Shown: positions 14,826 through 17,867 of the stretch, in pieces
Position numbering within the stretch: position 1 is the first letter of the stretch
Layout: each line of letters starts with the position of its first letter
Position numbers and translations under genes: made by a program
From: [Eubacterium] saphenum
GTDB lineage: Bacteria > Bacillota > Clostridia > Oscillospirales > Ruminococcaceae
Reading direction: 5' to 3'
Assembly: GCA_004554555.1 (NCBI GenBank)
Contig: SFLN01000028.1
Coordinates: 1-17,867, forward strand
DNA length: 17,867 bases
Notes under the pieces: model-generated
Database searches by the model: none
The model's input: the letters and a program-made list of their open reading frames with translations, nothing else
What the model was told of the DNA's origin: nothing

Positions 14826-16751
14826 ATGCCGAAAATAAACCAACTAGACAAAAGCGTATACGAGCTGATTGCCGCGGGCGAGGTTATCGAGCGCCCCGCT
14901 TCGGTTATCAAGGAGCTTTGCGAAAACTCGATTGACGCGGGCGCGCTGAATATTTCCGTGGAAATAAAGCGCGGCGGCATCACTTATATGCGTATAACCG
15001 ACGACGGCTGCGGGATATCCTACGACGATATGCCGCTTGCTTTTCGCCGTCACGCAACAAGCAAGGTGCTGGAAATCGCCGACCTTGAAAATATCGTAAC
15101 GCTGGGGTTTCGCGGGGAAGCACTGGCTTCCGTGTGCGCAGCGGCGAGAGTTGAAACCATAAGCAGGCGCGGCGTGGACAAGCTCGGCGTGCATTATCGG
15201 ATTGAGGGCTCGGTGCCGATGGAGTACGAGAAAACGGGCTGCGCGGAGGGCACGACAATCATAATCCGCGACCTGTTCTACAACACGCCCGCGCGCCTGA
15301 AATTCCTCAAAAAGGACGTCACCGAGGGAAATTACTGCGCGCAGGTTGTAGAAAAGCTCGCGCTCTCGCATCCGAACATCTCGTTTCGGTTTATCCGCGA
15401 CGGCAAGCAAACGCTCCTCACATCGGGCGACGGCAGCTTTTACAGCGCAATTCACGCGGTTTTCGGAAAACAGTTTGCGGCTTCTATGATACCTGTCGAG
15501 AATGTTTACCGTGAAATCGAGGTTGCGGGTTTTGTGAGCTCGCCGCTTTTCACAAAATCCAACCGTACAATGCAGAATTTCTTCGTCAACGGAAGAAGCG
15601 TGAAAAGTCCGGTTTGCTGCGCGGCTCTCGAGGAGGCTTTCCGAAACAACATTATGGTCGGGAAATTCCCCGCATGTGTTTTGTGCATAAATCTTGACCC
15701 TGTTGACCTTGACGCGAACATTTCTCCCGCGAAAACCGAGGTTCGTTTTGCCAACGAAAAAGCGGTGTTTGACGCGATTTATTTCGCGGTGAAAAACGGG
15801 ATTATGGGCTATGACGAAAGCCGCGAGATTAAGCTTGACGACTCGCCCGAGGACGACGAAAAGCCGACTGTTTCGATACCGGTGGGCAGGGAGATTTTCT
15901 CCGTTCCGACAGCGAAGCCCGATACCGAGAGCTTTTACAAGAAAAACGTGCCGTTTGAGTTCCCCGAGGTTAAACAGGAAGCCGAGCAGGCGGTAATCTC
16001 CGAGGTTATCACGCCGCTTGTTGCAAGCAAGGTTGAACCCGCCGAGGAAAGCAAAACGGAAAGCGTTGAGGAAAGTCAGCCGAGCCTTGCGGGATTTACG
16101 TTTATCACGGAAAAATCCTTTGAGAAGCGCGAAAAGCCGGAAACTCCTCCCGCAGAAATTCCCGAAGAACCCGAGATTTCCGCCGAAGATATACGCGTTA
16201 TCGGCGAGCTTTTCAAGACGTATATCCTCTGCGAGAGCGAAGAAACGCTGATTTTGATTGACAAGCACGCGGCTCACGAGCGGATAAATTTCGAGCGTTT
16301 CAAAAAGGCTGCGAACATTCACGGGCAGCTGCTTATCGAGCCGTGTCCCGTGTTTCTTGCACCCGAGGAATATGACGCGGTGAAGCTGTTCGCGGACAAG
16401 CTGGAGAATGTCGGTATACTGCTGAAATTTGAGGACGGCGGGAAGGTTCTTGTGGAGGGCGTTCCGCAGTCGCTTGAGGAGTGCGACCCCGAGGACTTGC
16501 TCCAGAGCATTTCGGAAACGCTTGCTCTCGGCAGCGACAATGCAGAAGGAATGCTGTTCGATGACGTTCTGCACACAATGGCTTGCAAGGCGAGTATCCG
16601 CGCGAATGAAAATCAGAGTATTTCGGAGCTGACTTACCTCGCGAAAATGGTTCTCGGCGACAGAAATATCCGATATTGTCCGCACGGGCGACCGGTAATA
16701 ACGCAGATTTCCAAAAAGCAGATTGAGAAATATTTCGGGAGAATTGTCTGA
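14826..16751 (+). CDS. mutL: DNA mismatch repair endonuclease MutL
   Basis: GHKL ATPase that couples MutS mismatch binding to strand nicking. The 641-residue protein has the N-terminal ATPase with E33-N34 in KELCENSIDAG, DDGCGI (59-64) and GFRGEALAS (94-102). An acidic, Pro/Glu-rich linker covers about 330-455. The C-terminal domain keeps the metal endonuclease motifs of MutH-less bacteria: DKHAAHERINFE (479-490), ACKASIRANE (586-595) and CPHGRP (618-623). QLLIEP (501-506) matches the beta-clamp-binding motif seen in Bacillus MutL. ATG 14826 follows CGGAG at 14816-14820. The miaA start codon directly abuts its stop codon. No MutH or Dam gene is visible, as expected. Confidence 0.97.
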   Translation: MPKINQLDKSVYELIAAGEVIERPASVIKELCENSIDAGALNISVEIKRGGITYMRITDDGCGISYDDMPLAFRRHATSKVLEIADLENIVTLGFRGEALASVCAAARVETISRRGVDKLGVHYRIEGSVPMEYEKTGCAEGTTIIIRDLFYNTPARLKFLKKDVTEGNYCAQVVEKLALSHPNISFRFIRDGKQTLLTSGDGSFYSAIHAVFGKQFAASMIPVENVYREIEVAGFVSSPLFTKSNRTMQNFFVNGRSVKSPVCCAALEEAFRNNIMVGKFPACVLCINLDPVDLDANISPAKTEVRFANEKAVFDAIYFAVKNGIMGYDESREIKLDDSPEDDEKPTVSIPVGREIFSVPTAKPDTESFYKKNVPFEFPEVKQEAEQAVISEVITPLVASKVEPAEESKTESVEESQPSLAGFTFITEKSFEKREKPETPPAEIPEEPEISAEDIRVIGELFKTYILCESEETLILIDKHAAHERINFERFKKAANIHGQLLIEPCPVFLAPEEYDAVKLFADKLENVGILLKFEDGGKVLVEGVPQSLEECDPEDLLQSISETLALGSDNAEGMLFDDVLHTMACKASIRANENQSISELTYLAKMVLGDRNIRYCPHGRPVITQISKKQIEKYFGRIV

Positions 16752-17687
16752 ATGAATAGGATAATTGTGGTTTGCGGACCGACGGCTTCGGGGAAAACGG
16801 CGCTTGCGGTTGAGCTTGCGAAAATCTACGGCGGAGAGGTAATTTCCGCCGATTCTATGCAGATTTACACCGATATGGACATCGCCTCCGCAAAGGCGAC
16901 TCCCGAGGAACAGCAGGGTATCCCGCACCATCTGATGAATTTTCTTGAACCCACGGAGAGCTTTTCGGTAGCGGATTACGTCAGCTTGTGCAACGAAAAG
17001 GCGCGGGAAATCATCGCGCGCGGGAAAATCCCGATAATCTGCGGCGGAACGGGGCTTTATATCTCGTCGTTTGTGGACAATATCGAGTTTGACGAAAGCG
17101 GGCAGGATTTCGAGTACCGCGAGGAAATGCGGAAATTTGCCGAGGAAAACGGCGCGGCGGCGCTTTTGGAGAAGCTTCGCGAGGTTGACCCGGAAACCGC
17201 CGCGACGCTTCACGAAAACAACATCGGTCGGGTTATACGCGCGCTTGAGGTGTACAAAACGACCGGTCACACGATTGCCGAGGCGAAGCGAAATTCGCGG
17301 AAAAATCCATCGCCGTTTGAATTTGCGATGATAACGCTGGAATACGCCGACCGTGAGCAGCTCAAAAACCGCATTAATATGCGCGTTGACCGAATGGTTG
17401 AGATGGGGCTGGTTGACGAGGCGAGAGCCTGCTTTGAGCAGATAAACCGCCCGACCGCCGCACAGGCTATAGGCTGCAAGGAGCTTTACCCGTACTTTCG
17501 CGGCGAGAAAACGCTTGCCGAGTGCGTGGAAGAACTGAAGCTGCGCACTCGTCAATACGCGAAAAGGCAGATGACGTGGTTTCGGCGCGATAAGCGAATA
17601 ATCCCCGTTGTTGTCCGGCAAAACGACAGCTTTCAACAAATTGTTGAAAAGGCGAAGTCAATTATCGACGAGAAGTTTTATAAATAG
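16752..17687 (+). CDS. miaA: tRNA dimethylallyltransferase
   Basis: Transfers a dimethylallyl group from DMAPP to N6 of A37 in tRNAs that read UNN codons, making the i6A substrate of MiaB. The 311-residue length is typical. The P-loop is GPTASGKT (9-16), followed by ISADSMQIY with the catalytic aspartate D34, the tRNA-contact block CGGTGLY (97-103) and the C-terminal TWFRRDKR segment typical of MiaA. The ATG at 16752 immediately follows the mutL stop; GGGAG (16737-16741) inside mutL is the likely ribosome site. The mutL-miaA pairing is common in bacteria. It is the last gene of the run; no clear GC-rich terminator follows. Confidence 0.96.
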   Translation: MNRIIVVCGPTASGKTALAVELAKIYGGEVISADSMQIYTDMDIASAKATPEEQQGIPHHLMNFLEPTESFSVADYVSLCNEKAREIIARGKIPIICGGTGLYISSFVDNIEFDESGQDFEYREEMRKFAEENGAAALLEKLREVDPETAATLHENNIGRVIRALEVYKTTGHTIAEAKRNSRKNPSPFEFAMITLEYADREQLKNRINMRVDRMVEMGLVDEARACFEQINRPTAAQAIGCKELYPYFRGEKTLAECVEELKLRTRQYAKRQMTWFRRDKRIIPVVVRQNDSFQQIVEKAKSIIDEKFYK

Positions 17688-17734
17688 CTTACAAATTAAG
17701 GAAAACAAGGAATAAACTGGATAATCAGAGCGAT

Positions 17735-17800
17735 TTTTTGAAAATTTTTTTGAAAATATTCTTGAAAATTTTAAAAAAATAGTAGCATTTTTTTGAAAAG
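17735..17800 (+). repeat. Phased T-tract/GAAAA repeats
   Basis: The unit TTTTTGAAAA recurs at 17735-17744 and 17747-17756, with a one-base variant (TTCTTGAAAA) at 17759-17768. These three copies are exactly 12 bp apart. A fourth copy lies at 17790-17799, out of this phase. Such near-helical spacing of A/T tracts suggests bent DNA or an UP-like element upstream of the promoter that follows, or repeated protein sites. It may also be simple AT drift. Confidence 0.55.
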
Positions 17801-17822
17801 TATGTTATACTATTACTATATA
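17793..17822 (+). promoter_or_regulatory. Probable promoter for a gene beyond the right edge
   Basis: Two readings are possible. One is an extended -10 TGTTATACT (17803-17811) with a poor -35 near 17783. The other is TTGAAA (17793-17798) with TATATA (17817-17822) and an 18-bp spacer. Either would start a transcript running off the window. The tail contains two mutually exclusive small hairpins: GCTTTTT/AAAAAGC (17837-17853) and AGCG/CGCT (17851-17862). Confidence 0.45.
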
Positions 17823-17867
17823 GTTGGGGAGAGTTTGCTTTTTTTCAAAAAGCGGCTTCGCTCACAG

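Noticed and set aside
14844..17639. Very long open frame on the minus strand (931 codons) opposite mutL-miaA
   Set aside because: It is opposite two clear genes and its translation is low-complexity, rich in Arg, Leu, Val and Asn, with no recognisable domain. Biased codon use in the + genes removes stops from this frame.
17688..17760. Intrinsic terminator after miaA
   Set aside because: T runs are present but no GC-rich stem precedes them.

Overview
The window reads as chromosomal core from a Gram-positive, low-to-mid-GC anaerobe of the class Clostridia, most likely near Ruminococcaceae/Oscillospiraceae. This is inferred from protein flavour (clostridial-type IlvB/IlvC, RecD2, a YlbF-family protein beside MiaB and MutS), strong AGGAGG-type ribosome sites, sigma-A promoters and use of TGA as stop. 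All 15 genes found lie on the + strand. There are no RNA genes, CRISPR arrays, insertion sequences or phage genes.

Layout. (1) 1-1672: an AT-rich leader, a near-consensus promoter, a structured 5' UTR, then a secreted coiled-coil/M23 murein hydrolase closed by an intrinsic terminator. (2) 1693-5076: its own consensus promoter and ilvB-ilvN-ilvC for branched-chain amino acids, closed by a terminator. (3) 5111-5591: a GNAT acetyltransferase gene broken by an apparent 2-nt deletion, then a terminator. (4) 5604-9850: promoter, prmA, a small unknown membrane protein, recD2 and comF, the last three overlapping. (5) 9847-17687: promoter whose -35 overlaps the comF stop codon, then miaB, a ylbF/ymcA-family gene, mutS, an unknown membrane-anchored OB-like protein, mutL and miaA. 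(6) 17688-17867: an AT-rich region with 12-bp phased T-tract/GAAAA repeats and a probable promoter for a gene outside the window.

How the genes work together. IlvBN makes acetolactate or acetohydroxybutyrate and IlvC isomerises and reduces it. MiaA prenylates A37 of tRNA and MiaB methylthiolates it; in this window the two genes bracket mismatch repair. MutS and MutL form a MutH-independent mismatch-repair pair: MutL keeps its endonuclease motifs and both proteins carry plausible sliding-clamp peptides. RecD2 and ComF add DNA-processing functions.

I do not see a convincing undescribed system. The parts most worth a second look are the frameshifted acetyltransferase, the single YlbF/YmcA-like protein with a five-cysteine tail beside an Fe-S enzyme, two small uncharacterised membrane proteins placed within DNA-repair gene runs, the structured leader of the M23 gene, and the phased AT repeats at the right edge.
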